This document shows, piece after piece, positions 12,201-24,862 of a DNA stretch of 64,000 nt; within the stretch, counting starts at the first letter, position 1, and each line of letters opens with the position of its first letter. The position numbers were made by a program, and so were the translations under genes. This stretch comes from Loxodes magnus (taxonomy: Eukaryota > Ciliophora > Karyorelictea > Loxodida > Loxodidae). The stretch lies in assembly GCA_946699065.1 (NCBI GenBank), contig CAMPDV010002894.1, forward strand, positions 1-64,000, written 5' to 3'. Below the pieces are notes generated by a model that saw nothing but the letters and a program-made list of their open reading frames with translations, did not search any database and was not told the origin of the DNA.

Positions 12201-15200
12201 ATGAAGCAAATCCTTATAGCTTTTGTTCTTTTTCAATTCTCTCTTATTCTAAGCTAGGCGGCTCAGGTTTATGTGACTACTCCTGAGGTTTTCAAGAAGC
12301 TTGGACTTAATTTCTCTAACGGCTCGAAGGAATTCCCTTTCACTTCGCTCTCTTAGGTTCTCTTTGAATTAAGTGAAGGAAGTTTTCACAATGTCTATTT
12401 ATCTCCTCATGAGCATTTTCTAAATTGTTTGAATTGTCCTTGATGCTTAAATGAATGTGAAATCATAAGAGGAGGATTTCAAGCAAAGCTTCCTAAGTCA
12501 ATCTTTATTTAGACCTACGAAAAATGTTTAAGTGAGTTTTTATTCTTCTATGTGTTTAAATAAAAACAGAATTCAACAGTAAAAGTAAAAAAAACGGATA
12601 TAACTCTCATTTTATAAAACGATTATTTAAACATAAACAATTTAATTATAGATGGGTAGTTATTACTTGATGGAAAATCATGTGACTAAGTAGATTGCTC
12701 TTAATATAATAAAAACTGTTTCATTAGAGCAACTAACTCCTTCATGTTCTTTTACAATATCAATATTATCAATTTAGCAGCTAGATTCAATAGTTATTTT
12801 TATTTAAAGAGCAGCGCGATAAGTTTTTAATAATCATCTATTTATAAAAATCAGCCAAGTAATGAAGGATAATTTTTATAAGCTTAAAGTTCGGAAGTTT
12901 ATATAGTAGATAGTAAAATTATTGGAAATGGAATAAAAGTCATAAATGCAGTGAAAGGCCATTTGCTGGTTTATAATTCAATTTTTTATTAAAATGTAGC
13001 ATTATGAACTGCTATAAATTCATTTGAATCTACCTTATAAATATATAACTCCTAATTTATTAATAATTAAGGTTAGTTTGGTGGAGTAATATTTGCATAT
13101 AATACAGAACTATATTTGCTTGATAGTAAGTTTTTAAGCAATAAAGGACTTTATAATGGAGGGGCTTTATATTCAGATAATTCTAACTTATATTTTTATA
13201 ACAGTTAATTTATTTCTAACTAAGCTTAAGAAGGAGGATCCTTATATATTTTAGATAGTGATATAAGCATTATTTAAAGCAGCTAGTTTACTTAAAATAT
13301 AGCAGAATAATAGGGAGGAGCTATTTATGCTAAGAATACATAAATGGAATTAATTTTAAACAGTTAGTTCATAGAGAACTCAGCAGCATCAGGAGGAGCT
13401 ATTTATATATAATATTCTGCAATCCTTTCAATATTAAGCTCCTCTTTTATATAAAATTAAGCAGACTGAGGAGGATCATTATTATCACTAGTTTCTAATA
13501 TAAGTGAAATATCGAACATTACATCATATGAAAACATAGCTATTTCAAATGGGGGAGGGTTCTTAGGTTCGTAATAATCAAATATTAATTTTATAAGAAA
13601 CAGTCAGTTTATTAAAAAATACTGCTTTTTGATAAGGAGGTGCTATATTTGCATTGAGCTCTAGTTTTGTTGAAATAAGTAATAATACTTTTACTCTTAG
13701 TTATGCTTAATACTCAGGAGGAAGTATTAATTTATGGTTTTCTAATATAAGCATAATAGCAGAAAATAAATTTACTCAAAATTAGGCTGATTAGTTTGGA
13801 GGAGCCATATACTGCTTGTCTTCGAATATCTAGCAAATAAAAAATAGTTTATTCAAAGAAAATCTAGCGAATAATGGAGGAGGATTGCTTTTATAGCATT
13901 CTTTAGTACTTGAAATTTTTAATATATTCAGTAAAATGAATTGTGCAACTTCATCGGGAGGGTTTCTAGAATTACGGGATTCTATTATACATACTTTAAG
14001 AGATAATTAGTTTTATCAAAATTTTGCCTCCGATAAAGGAGGAGTTTTTGAAGTTACTTATTTTTCTGAGATTTAGGAAATTGAAGGAAACATTTTCTTT
14101 TAAAATACAGCAGGATGCTTTGACGTATCTAAATTTTCTAAAGTGGAACTATTTATAAATAACTTATTTATGCAAAACAAAGCAAATAATAGAGGAGCCA
14201 GTATTTGAATCTAAGACTCTTCCGTTTTTCTTATTGAAAACTGTACTTTTTATTGAAAATATTGCTATGGAAGGAGGTTCCATTTATAGTTAAGATTCAA
14301 ATATAACATTGATTTAAAATAATAGGGCTATAAGTAATGTAGCCTTAACAAAATAAGGAGGATTTTTTAGCTTTAGAGGCTTCTAATGTCACTAGTATTT
14401 CTTCTAATTCCTTTAGTTATAACTAAGCTGGTTAGTTTGGAGGAGTTATAGCCTTAACATGATAATCAGAGATTAATACTATTAAAGACAATTATTTTAG
14501 CAACAACACAGCTTTATAAGGAGGCTGCTTGTATTTATAAGACTCTACTTTTAATTTAATTACCAACAACTAATTTCTATCAAATGAAGCATTAGATTAT
14601 GGGGGAGTTATTTTTTACTAATAATGGCGTAATAAACTTTGTTGATAATTGCTTATTTGATGATAACTAAGCAAAATTATGGAGGTGCTATATATACATA
14701 CTTCTCCTAAGTTAACTTCTATTCAAAACGTAATTGCTCGAAGAAACAAAGCTTTAGTATGGAATGGAGGATTTTTATTTTATTAGAATTCTAATTTAAC
14801 TTAAATAAAAAATAGCATCTTTACTGAAAATACTGCATTTAGGTAAGGAGGAGTTTTAGCTTTTTACTTCGATGTATATCAAAATAAATTAGAAATCTAT
14901 AATAATTCCTTTATCTCCAACTAAGCTTTTCATGAAGTATCGCGTATTTCATGAGGTAAAAAGTGATTCTTTCAGATTTGGAAGTTTTTGATAACTTAGC
15001 TTTAGAATAAGGAGGACTGTATTTGGATTAATCAGAAGCTAACATTTCTTATATTAATACTTAGTATAATAAAGCTAATAAAGGAGCTTTTATTTATAGC
15101 TTTTACTCTAGCATTTATTTATAGCATATTAAGTCTGTCAAAAACTAAGCTTTTGACGCAGGAGGTTTTATTTACTAGTAAAATGGGTTTTTATAAATAA

Positions 15201-18200
15201 GCTAAATAACAGTATCAGAAAGCAAAGCAAAATATGGAAGCTGCTTATATATAACAGAAGCTGAGTCAGTTTTGATAAAAGACAGTTATTTTAATGGTAA
15301 TGAAGCTTCTGATGGAAGCTTATTAGAAATAGCAAACATCAATAGCTTATAAGTTTAGAAATGCTAATTCCATAAGAACTCAGGTGGTGGTATTTTATAT
15401 GGTGCTTAAATGAAGGAATGGTTGATTGATAGGAGTGACTTTAGCTATAATATCGCTTAATGAGGTTTAATAAAAGCTATAAGTGTAAATACATGAATAA
15501 TAGAGAGTGAAATGAAATGAAATGTTATTAATAGTGGAGCTTTAGTAGAGATAACTAATAAGAACTTTAGCTTACTTGACTGTTAAATTCAGTTTAATTC
15601 TAATATATATGGAACTATGGTTTCTTTAACTAAGACAGTTAGTAAAATAATTAACTCTACATTTAGTGGAAATTTAGGAATGGAAGGGTCTTCAATAAAG
15701 TCATAGTTTAGTGACTAAGAAATAATAGGAAGCTTATTCTATAACAATAAAGTGCGAGATATTGGAGGAGCCATAGTAGGAAGCTAAGACAAAGTTAGAA
15801 TTTATAACAGTACGTTTATGAAAAATGAAGCTTTTGAAGGAGCAGTTTTCTATTTTTCGTAAGTAAATTGTTAAATGGAAGATATTAAAGTTTATGATAA
15901 CTAAGCTAATATAGGAGGGTGCATGAAATCATAGCAATCTAATATTACGATTAAATATTCCCAATTCTATAATAACTTAGCAGATGAAGGAGCTGTTTTT
16001 CACTTCTCCAAAACGAACTTAATAGTAAGTTAAGTAAGTGTTTATAAAAATAAAGCTAAAAGTAAAGGGGGAGTAATTTTTATGGAGCTTAGAAGTACTT
16101 TGAATTTAAATGATGCTTTAGTTACTAATAATGAAGCAGATGAAGGAGCTTTTATATTCAATCAGAACTCTCTATTTCAAATAAGCAATACTCAAATCTA
16201 TGATAATAAAGCCTTTACTGTTGGAATTATTAATCTATGAACTGCTAAATAGTTACAACCAAATATTTTAAGAAACACCAATCTATTTAATAATCATATG
16301 AAGACTAGTCTAATTTTCGCTTACTAAAGTAGATTAAATCTCTAAAACCTTCAAATTCTATCAAATCAAGCACTTAGTATTCATCAGGAATACATTGTCA
16401 AAATTCTGAAATCTTTATTGAACAAACTTAGTTCTAGAATCAATAAGCACTAACTGGTACTTTCATAAGGGGAGAGTAGTAGTCATATATAAATGTTCTT
16501 TCATCTTCATTTATAAATGGAGAAGCAAACTTTGGAGGTGCTATACATTTAACTTAATCAGTTCTAATTTTAAACCAAATTAGCTTCTAAAGGATGAGAG
16601 CTATTTAAGGTGCTGTCATATATGCTATTTAATCTAATTTAAGCATTCAAAGCTCATTATTTGAAAAGATCAATTCTTCATACTAAGGATCAGTTGTATA
16701 CATGTAAAAACTCATAGATGTCTATACAAGGGTGTTATATAGCCAATTATTAAAGCACTGCATTAGCTATAGTAGATTAAAGTCAACTAAGTTTAGTGAA
16801 TGCAACCCTAGTTAATGGATTGAGTAATAATGATTATGGATCAGCTGTTTATTCTCTAAACTCGTAAATAGATATACTTAACTGCTAGTGCTTTAATCAA
16901 TAAGCAAAGTCAGGTTCATGCTTTACTATTTTAAATGATAGGTTAAAGTATAAATACTTCATTTCAAATAACTCATTTCAAAATTCCTCTGCTACACAAT
17001 AGGGAGGAGTTGGCTTTTGCTAAAACGCAAATGTAACTTTCTACAATAATTTGTTCAAAAACAATCAAATAAAAGGGGACTAAATATAAAAGGGAGCAGC
17101 TTTAAGATTAACTTGCGACTAACAATAGTCTTGTGAGTATAGACTAGAAAATAACTTATTCTTCAATAATAAAATCTATAGTCACATAAGTGAAGGAGGA
17201 GCTATTTCTTTTTAAGGAGTCTTACCTATTTTTATTCCTGATGTATGAAGTAAGGAAATCTGTCCTCTTTTTAAAAACAACTCTGCTACTTATGGAAACA
17301 ACTTTGGATCTTTCGCTTATGCTTTAAGCAATTAAAAAAGTAGAAGATGTTTTTAGACCATTGTAATTCAAATGAACTCTAAGAGATAGTTAGCAAATTA
17401 GTTACCAGGATTTCCTATTTCTGAAAGTGAAGTTTTCATTACAGATATTTTGGTCAAATTGTAAAAACTGATAATACCTCAATAGCTCAAATTTATAGTA
17501 ATGACTCAGAACTTTCTGGTAAAACGAGAGTCTATTCTTAAGAAGGTGTTTTCTATATAAAAGATATTACCATCAAAGGTAAGCCTGGAACTTAAGTTCA
17601 TTTATAACTGGAAACAAATGCAATTGACCAAAATAATTTACCTTCAGATACAAGTAAATAAAACATTCTTAACTTCTAACTATAAATGTAGCAGTGCTTA
17701 GCAGGATAAATACTGATAAATGGTAATGAATGCTAAAATTGTTTCTATGGGTAATATTCATTAAGCACGAATGATACTAAGTGTAAAGAATGCATGTAAG
17801 GAGCCAAATGTTTTGGAAGTAATTTGATAGTTCCAAAAAAAGGATATTGGAGAGAAAACTTCAAATCAGATCATATTCAAAAATGCCCTAATTTTGATGC
17901 ATGTTTAGGAACCTAAATAAAAAAATAGCTATGAAAATAAATATCTATAAGCAACTGATAGCTATGAAAGAGTAGAGCTATAAAAATAATTAAATTGATA
18001 AGGAGAATGTGAAAATGGGTATAAAGGTGTTTTGTGTGATGTTTGTGAAAAAGTTGAGCAAAAGACGAAGATAATAAATGCTAAAAATGTTTAGATAGTA
18101 AAAAATAGATAATAACAACTTTGATAATAATATTTATGTTTAGTATTTTTATACTTTATTTAGTAAGATAAACTTTGATATCTGCTAGTAAGGAAGATTC

Positions 18201-20018
18201 ATATTATGGTGCTTATTTCAAGATTTTAACAAACTATATGTAATTCTCTGTTCTTATTTAGAACTTCAAATTTGATTGGCCTAATTATTTTAGTAGATTC
18301 TTTCAGTTAAATTTAGGATATTACTAATTACTTCCAACATTTTTAACTTTGATTGTCTATAATATGAAGGAGAAAAAATTTATTACAACAAAGTAATTTT
18401 TAAAATAGCCCTTCCTTTTATCATTTTAATCCTCACTCTTATAGTGCTAACTCTATGAGCTATATTAAAGCATAAAGCTTTTAACAAATCTATTTGCATA
18501 ACTATAATGAGCGTTTCGTTCTTTTAGATTTATACATCTTTAATATAGACAATTTTCAGTGCTTTCAGTTGCTTAAGTATTTCGGAAAATAATGAAGTAT
18601 TAAATGCTTACACTGATATTGTATGCTGGCAAGGAAAACACATGCAATTTATCTTCATTTTGCTTTACCAGGACTACTTTTTTATGGAATTTTAGTTCCT
18701 TTGATAGTTATAATTTATTTATATAGAAATAGAAAAATAATCAAATCTTATCTTATTAAGTCACAATTAGGCTTTCTTACAATAGGATTTAAGGAGTAAT
18801 TCTATTTCTGAGAGTTTGTTAAGTTTTTCCAGAAGTTTAGCATTTCTTTAATTTTCGTTTTTCTATAGAATACTTCTATCATTTTCTAGTACTGATGCTT
18901 AATGTCTATACTATCTTTATGCTTATACCTATAACATAAGTACTAGCCTTATATTAATAACGATCTTAACAACTTAGAGATAACATACTTGATGGTGGTT
19001 ACTTTCACACTGTATCTAGGAATTTACTTTAACTCAGGCTAGCGTTATGAAGTTCTTGATATAATAGTCTTTATTTTGTAGGTTGCAGCTAATGTCTATG
19101 TTATATTAGAATGGATTAAGTAACTTATTCAATTAATTGGATTTAAGTTGAGCTAAGTTCCTTCTAAATGGCATTCCTATTTATAATGTCTAGGCTACAA
19201 AAACAAAATTCAACTATAAAAAATAGTAGAAAACTGAGATAAATAATAAACTAAAATGATGCTCAAAGTATAGAAATGTGTCAAGCTAAGACTATGTATT
19301 AATAAGCTCTTCTGTAACTAAAAAAACCACCAACAAGAATCTAAATAGCAACGTTTATTCAATTTAGATTAAGAAAACAAACATAGTAAACAGCTTAAGC
19401 AAATGTTCTAGCACGAGCAAGTTATATAACTAATGAAGTCTATAGAATGATATTTTATATATGACTCTAGTTTAGAAGATTTATGCTACTAACTCAATTA
19501 AAATGCTTTTATTACATAAGAAAGCTACTGAAATGCAAGAATTTCAGATTTTCTCGATAAATATGAGCATTTTGAAGCTTTTTACTTAGCTAATTAGAAT
19601 TACTATGACTAAAATACAGAAAATACTGTACTAAACGAAACAACTAACTAGCAATAAGAATATTTCAAAATGTTGATTTTTAATAAGTAAAGAGTCTCAA
19701 AGAATAAGAAATGTCAATTTCTGATTATTCTAACTAAGAAATAGAGATATAAGATACTTTATACTCCCAAATGCATGCTAAGTCCTAAAAAGATAATATA
19801 AGAAAAATATTAGTATAAAATAAAAAAGCCAATATCTATTCCTAAGGCTTAGAAATTATCTAAGAGGGGTATGAAGATAATTTTACATCATAGGAAGATA
19901 ATAAATCAACATTATAATAAAATGTGCAAAAGAAAAGCAAAGTGAGGCCTCTAAATAGTAGATAGCTTATCTTACAACCGAAGAAAATTGGAATGATATA
20001 TCATTTTCTCAACTGTGA
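12201..20018 (+). CDS. Giant surface protein with Pmp-like GG repeats (copy 1, many indels)
   Basis: Starts with a clear signal peptide, MKQILIAFVLFQFSLILSQ. About 1,700 residues of degenerate repeats follow (N-x-x-F-x-x-N-x-A, then G-G-A-I-Y), the style of polymorphic outer-membrane protein/pectin-lyase-like repeats common in large ciliate surface proteins. Near 17690-17910 comes a cysteine-rich segment ending G-Y-W-R and A-C-L-G, then G-E-C-E-N-G-Y-K-G-V-L-C-D-V-C near 18003-18047, then several membrane spans (18110-19130) and a Q/N-rich cytoplasmic tail. It is thus a type I-start, multi-pass membrane protein at the cell surface. TAA/TAG read as Gln and TGA as Trp throughout (e.g. Q-A-D-W-G-G-S). 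Relative to copy 2 it has about eight one-base changes that shift the frame (near 13610, 14250, 14366, 14611, 14677, 14709, 14936, 16375), plus one near 17930, nearly all in homopolymers. Either a decaying copy or uncorrected sequencing error. The terminal TGA at 20016-20018 is a best guess. Confidence 0.8.
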
Positions 20019-20778
20019 AAAACATATAAACATATAGATTTAATATTTAATATTAAAATATAAATATTTTTGTATCTAATTAAATGTAACTTAAACATAA
20101 TATTATATTGTGATGCTTAATTAAAATATATAGCATTTTTAATATTATATTACTTTAAATTTGCTATGTCTTCTTTTCATCATTTTATAAATCTTCATAT
20201 GCTTCTCAACTATATATAGAAATTATCTTATCAAGATTAAATGAGTTTAATAGATAGTTATGATATCCATTATACTATATTGTTCAGATTATTCTGTATT
20301 TTTAAGATGAAATAGAAATATATTATTTTTCAGATATTGTTCTCTATAAAATAACTTTAGGAAGAAATAATTTTGTTAAATAGTTTTAAAATTCCTTAAC
20401 TTAATGCATTAAAATACTTCTTCTTGAATAGTTAAAGCATTACCTCACAATATATTTCTAATTTTATTAATCTAGTAGATGAATTATCACTCTCTACTTT
20501 AGATTTTTTGTATAGTAAATTGAACCTTTTGATATATCTTTAGTTACTTAATTTATTTTACTTTTTGTAAATATATAAAGATTCAATCAAACATAATACA
20601 ATATAAAGAATGTAAGTAACTTTAATTATTATATTATAAATTTATATTAAAATGAGGAGCAACCATTTATATATATTATGTAAAATTATCCTATTCCAAG
20701 AGGTATAAAATTACATTTTATATTCATAAAGCTTTTTATACATATTATCAAGTATAAATACAATAACAATTAAATCTT
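20019..20778. other. A+T-rich spacer between convergent genes
   Basis: Lies between the 3' ends of the plus-strand surface-protein gene and the minus-strand gene at 20779-21582. No gene seen. It should contain both transcript ends. Confidence 0.45.
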
Positions 20779-21582
20779 TCACGTTCTTGGAGCTATTTCA
20801 ACCTCTTTCTCGCCAACCTCTAGATTACTCTAGAGGTTAAATATATAAATATGTAAGTCTATATAACTCTTCTCCTTGCTATGAATGTAATCCAAAAAAA
20901 TTCTTCTTTCTTAGATAATTTTTGGTGGATTTTTTCTTGTATATATTTCCTAATTTTTACAAGATAATTTTTATCTTCTTTTTATTCTCTCACTTCGTCT
21001 AATAGTTTCAGTATTCTTATTTAAAATTACGAAATTTCTACCATCTTTTCTATATACTCATTCGAAAGCTATATTAATAGAGCTTTTCATTTATCTAAAT
21101 TTAAATTTTGAATTTTTTCTTCTTCGATTATCATTGGATGGTTTCCTTATTCTCTTAGTTCCATTTATCGCTGTAATTTTTGGTGATTCTCTTCAATTTT
21201 TTATATTCTACAGTTTTTTATATTTCTGTTGCTTGTTTTATGATTGGCTGTTCTGATCTTTTTAAATTAATCAAAAGGCTTTAAGTTTACTTTTCTTAAG
21301 TCATGAGTCTTGATTCTATTTCAAATTTTTCATTTGTTTTTATTATTTTTCTTCAGTTTTTTAATCCTTCCTGGAGGACCAGTACTACTTTAATTGCTTG
21401 ATGGTGAATTAAGTGACTTCCGAGTGTATCATATTTTTGTCTATTTCCTAGATTTCTGTTGAGGAGAAAAGTTTAAATTTGATTGGCAGCCTTTTTGATT
21501 TTAAGTTCTCTAGGATTTGGTGGTGTTTTTTTAAACAGCAAAAATCTTAATCTAAATCCTGAGATTTTTTAAAGTATTCCAT
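20779..21582 (-). CDS. Unrecognised Lys/Gln-rich protein
   Basis: From an ATG at 21582 the minus strand reads M-E-Y-F-K-K-S-Q-D-L-D-Q-D-F-C-C and continues open, with TAA/TAG as Gln, to a TGA at 20781-20779 (267 codons). Four inner TGAs are read as Trp. In the second half another frame looks better, containing I-E-K-M-V-E-I-S-Q-F-Q-I-R-I-L-K-L-L and K-I-R-K-Y-I-Q-E-K-I-H-Q-K-L, strongly helical and coiled-coil-like. An intron or indel near 21210 may therefore join the two. I recognise no domain. The strand is supported by strong purine bias. Confidence 0.5.
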
Positions 21583-22271
21583 AAAGATTATTAGAATAAA
21601 ACTAATCATTTGATTTACTATTGCTTCTTTTATAAACTATAAAAATGGTAGCTTTTTATATTAATTAGTTTTAATTGTATAAAATAGCACTGAAATTTTC
21701 GATTGTATTCGATATTGATTATGCTTTTTTAACTTGAATACTTAAATTTTGATTGCTTATTATTATATAAATTATAAAATTGAAATTTATAATACATGAT
21801 ATGTAGTTAAATATATGAATACATAATAAAATAGGATTAACATTTAAGGATATAGAGATATAGTGATAATACTTATAAACTAGGCTTTATTTATAACAAA
21901 TATATAAGTTTTGTTATTTTGACTGAGAATTGTTCTCTTAACAAAAGCGAAATGATATTACTCCTTTGTTTTGGTGAGATTTATTTTATTTTTATGTTTT
22001 AATAATTTTAAAACATTTTCTAGTTCTTTTAACGTTTCATAATATTTTAGCTAAATGAAATAAATAGTTTATGAATTTATTAGCTTATTAATTTAATCAT
22101 TATATTTTTATATACTTACTTATATCATTTTTTAATCAACTTAGCTCTTATGCTACCTTTCAATCTAATTCACTTTCAAATTTCTAATAATTTCTAATCA
22201 CATTAACACAAGTAAATATCATAATTATCACATTTACAAATTAGTTATACTAAAAAAATTATATGCCAGCG
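21583..22271. other. A+T-rich spacer; right part may hold the lost 3' end of the next gene
   Basis: Mostly A+T-rich without clear genes. The minus strand just left of the target duplication (about 22271-22140) stays open in the frame that the gene at 23182-23661 would have had before the retroposon landed, so it may be the separated last exon. Confidence 0.35.
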
Positions 22272-22286
22272 CAAACGAAATTTTAT
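22272..22286. repeat. Target-site duplication, left
   Basis: CAAACGAAATTTTAT, matching CAAAAGAAATTTTAT at 23183-23197 with one difference. Brackets the CCHC-ORF retroposon. Confidence 0.7.
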
Positions 22287-23182
22287 AATAATGAAATTAA
22301 AATGTTCAACAGTGCCAATCTGGACACCGTTTAAAATAAGTTGTTTTATCAGCAACACTTCTCTTCATTCTTGACTTTCTAATGAAATTATCTTCACTAA
22401 GGTCTTCTCAGTTTATTTGATTTCTTGTTGTTATTATTTCAAAAGGTACTTAAAATCATTTTTTTCTGTAAATATCTCCATGCTAGTTACAATAGAGTCT
22501 CTAGTATTTTTCTTATTCTTTACGCCAAAATTTTCTCTTGAAAATCTAAAATTTTTAGCAATTCTTGTACAAATGTCACTTACTCTTACAGTATTAGCAT
22601 TTCTTCCTTACTTATCTAATTGGTTTTCGATTTATAATCTCTTTTTATTCTATCTCCATCTAATTGGTCTAATTAGTTATGTTTGTGCTAATATTCTTTT
22701 GCTTAATAAACTCCAACTCTTGTTTTTATACGAATTTTCCAAGCCTTGCTGTTTCTTATCTATGTTCAGTTTAAATGTTCCAATATGCTTGGAGTTCCCT
22801 TTCTTAATTAATAATTTTAATCTCTAAGTTATCTTATCCAAGCGATAATGAGTTTCTTAGTTCTTAATTTTCCTACTTAAGCACTTTAATCTCTTCCTAG
22901 AGATTGGATATTTCAAATATTAACTGTTAAATATTGATTTCCTTTTTAATTATCTTTGATGGAAGTTCTTTTCCTGTTATTATATTAGATTCCTTTCTTT
23001 TTATTACTTTAGGAGATGTTTATTATAGTTATTAGGTTCTTTATTAGTTTTGTAAGTGAGGAGAAGAAGACTCTTGATACTTTTTTTATGTCTGCTTTTT
23101 CTCTAGAGCTTTTTTCTCTTCTTTGCTCAAGAAAAAGCCGGGAACAAGATTTTAAGACTCCATTTTTATTTAAACTTAATAT
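22287..23182 (-). mobile_element. CCHC-ORF-only retroposon, apparently whole
   Basis: About 896 bp bounded by a 15 bp near-perfect target duplication. One ORF fills almost the entire unit, leaving roughly 19 nt on each side. No RT or endonuclease. The 3' end (minus strand: CTGTTGAACATTTTAATTTC) resembles those of the elements at 46073 and 54088. It has landed near the 3' end of a host gene. Confidence 0.8.
22306..23163 (-). CDS. ORF1-like protein with CCHC zinc knuckle
   Basis: 285 codons from ATG (23163) to TGA (22308-22306). The N-terminus is basic and Gln/Ser-rich. The middle is coiled-coil-like (L-Q-E-E-I-K-V-L-K-Q-E-N-Q-E-L-R). Then comes a perfect C-x2-C-x4-H-x4-C knuckle, K-K-C-Q-Y-C-K-S-K-W-H-L-Y-K-N-C, in which W is TGA. 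After it comes G-D-I-Y-R-K-K, the motif shared by all members of this family. Expected role by analogy with LINE ORF1: nucleic-acid-binding chaperone of a ribonucleoprotein. No enzyme domain. The frame is unbroken, so the insertion looks recent. Confidence 0.82.
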
Positions 23183-23661
23183 CAAAAGAAATTTTATTGA
23201 AGCTCATAGAAATATTTCTTCAACATATAAATAGAAATAGTAACTCTAATAAAGTGTTTTGAGTACTTAATTTTCTACTTTTCTGGTAACAAAATTAAAA
23301 ATTTTTAATTCTACCAATAAATCTAAACATAATTGTCATAAATGTGTTCTTTTATAGACTTTCCTTAACAAATTTCTAATTTTGCTAAAGTTTATTAGGT
23401 TATTGGTATTTCATTATCTAAAACTACTAAAAATTATCAGATCTTCAAGTTTAATCCTATTTCATTTTTACTATATATAATTAATCCTTTTTTACTTCCC
23501 TCATATATAGAACCAATCAGAACTTTAAGTACATAAATATAAATATTTCTAATTTTAACAAATCCTGTAACTTATGGAATAATAGTATCCTTTATAAGCT
23601 TTAGATTTAAACTTTTAGAAAGTTGATACATAATAGTTAATTAGCAAAACTAAATAAACAT
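23182..23661 (-). CDS. Unrecognised protein, C-terminal exon, cut by retroposon
   Basis: Open on the minus strand to a TGA that falls exactly at the retroposon junction. Sequence such as D-T-I-I-P-Q-V-T-G-F-V-K-I-R-N-I-Y and L-P-E-K-Q-K-I-K-Y-S-K-H is protein-like. One inner TGA is read as Trp. Upstream, another frame at about 23774-23613 reads S-N-I-L-G-F-K-I-L-K-N-K, then F-E-D-Y-T-G-N-Q-F-G-D-I-E. The two frames join cleanly if a 23 nt GT-AG intron (23590-23612) is removed. So the exon probably begins at 23589 and the gene continues upstream towards 24472. Without the insertion the frame would read on past 22271. Function unknown. Confidence 0.5.
23183..23197. repeat. Target-site duplication, right
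   Basis: CAAAAGAAATTTTAT, partner of 22272-22286. Confidence 0.7.
23590..23612 (-). other. Candidate 23 nt GT-AG intron
   Basis: On the minus strand it starts GTTTAAATC and ends CTTATAAAG. Removal joins the two best coding frames (…N-F-L-K / D-T-I-I-P…). A shorter 14 nt GT-AG alternative with the same 5' end also restores the frame. Confidence 0.45.
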
Positions 23662-23860
23662 TCTATATCACCAAACTAATTACCTGTATAATCTTCAAAA
23701 CAATCAATCTTAATGCTTTATAAACTATTCTAATTCATTTTATTCTTCAAAATTTTAAAACCCAATATATTACTTATATATGCAAATATCATAAATTTAA
23801 CTTTTTAAAAATTGTTTATCGCTACATTTCTAGAGTTATCTCCTTTCTTTATTATATTAT

Positions 23861-24472
23861 TCATTTATATTCAAACTTCTATCTTTCATTATGCAAAAAC
23901 ATCTATCCTACACCATTAACATTCTATTCAAAACCCTACAATTTTAACTTCCTTTATATATCAGTAGTTAATTCGCAACTTCTTCCAAACTTATAGAATA
24001 TTTAAGTAATAAAATCACAAATTACAAGATTCTAAAATTTATTAGTTTAGCTATAAGAAGTTTACACTTGTTACCATGAAAGTTAATCAACATACTATAT
24101 TATGAAAGACCATTCTTTATGTGGATCTTAATTTTTGAAGAAGTTCTCTTAACTTTAATCATAATTCATATTTTTCCATTTGATTAAGCAAAAATCTTTT
24201 GTGAAAATAAGTTTATCTTGGTTAAAACATTGAGCTTTCATGTAGATTTAATGTTTTTTTTTCCAAACTTATTATATTTTTCTATTTTAAAAGTAGTTCT
24301 AAACTTAGATTTTAGCCTTTTATTTTTTACAAAAGCATAGATGTATTTTATTTCTTCTAACAGTATTAAGGATTTATATCCATTAAATGAGGCATAAATA
24401 TACTTTTATATTAAGGATAATATCTTTTAAAAGCGTTTATTTGATTGAGTATATATTTTTGCCTTAAAACAT
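23861..24472 (-). CDS. Unrecognised protein, 203 codons, possibly the 5' part of the same gene
   Basis: ATG at 24472, preceded in frame by a TGA, running 203 codons without inner TGA to a TGA at 23863-23861. Segments such as K-D-F-C-L-I-K-W-K-N-M-N-Y-D and D-F-I-T-Q-I-F-Y-K-F-G-R-S-C look like real protein. No domain recognised. It is divergent from the plus-strand gene at 24863 and in line with the exon at 23182-23661, so the final TGA may be read through as Trp or bypassed by splicing. Confidence 0.55.
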
Positions 24473-24862
24473 AATCACTTCCTAACTTCACACTTGTTTT
24501 ATCAATTAAAGACTATTTTCATATTATAACAAATAAATGCCTCTTTATCATTTTCTTATTGTCTTAATGAATATTTTTATAGCTTGCTTATACTTTAATT
24601 ATAGTATCTAGTTCTAAATCTTCATTACTATATTTGAATGGTTTATAGGATTCTCAAGTATCTCAAAATATTTCTCTTTACTAACATTTAAAAATGATTG
24701 ATAGTTTACTAAAACATAGCTATTGCTTTCTATTACATCTTATAATTTCCCTAAGCATATTAAATTTAATTTAATCTTTTTTATAATTTTAAGCGCTAGA
24801 TTTAAAATACTTTACGAAAGATCTTAATAAAAAATAAGAAAGCATTTAAAAAGGTTAATAAG
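24473..24862. promoter_or_regulatory. Divergent intergenic region, presumed two-way promoter
   Basis: 390 bp between two outward-pointing genes. No specific motif seen; inferred from gene layout only. Confidence 0.35.

Larger units (their letters stand above)
289..16474. repeat. Large direct duplication, copy 1
   Basis: From about 289 the sequence matches the second copy from 45996 onward almost base for base, in the same orientation. It runs through LINE-A, the SINE-like element, long spacers and the surface-protein gene. 16474 is the base corresponding to the window end at 64000, so the true right border is unseen. Offset grows from about 45.7 kb to 47.5 kb because copy 2 carries two additional retroposons. 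Differences are mostly one-base indels in homopolymers and scattered substitutions. Confidence 0.93.

Noticed and set aside
12201-20018. TGA as cysteine instead of tryptophan
   Set aside because: TGA sits inside knuckles between the metal-binding cysteines and at W-type positions of the RT and repeats; Trp fits better in all of them.
22417-22827. Plus-strand 136-codon hydrophobic frame
   Set aside because: It is the complement of the CCHC-ORF gene at 22306-23163, whose knuckle and target duplications are clear.
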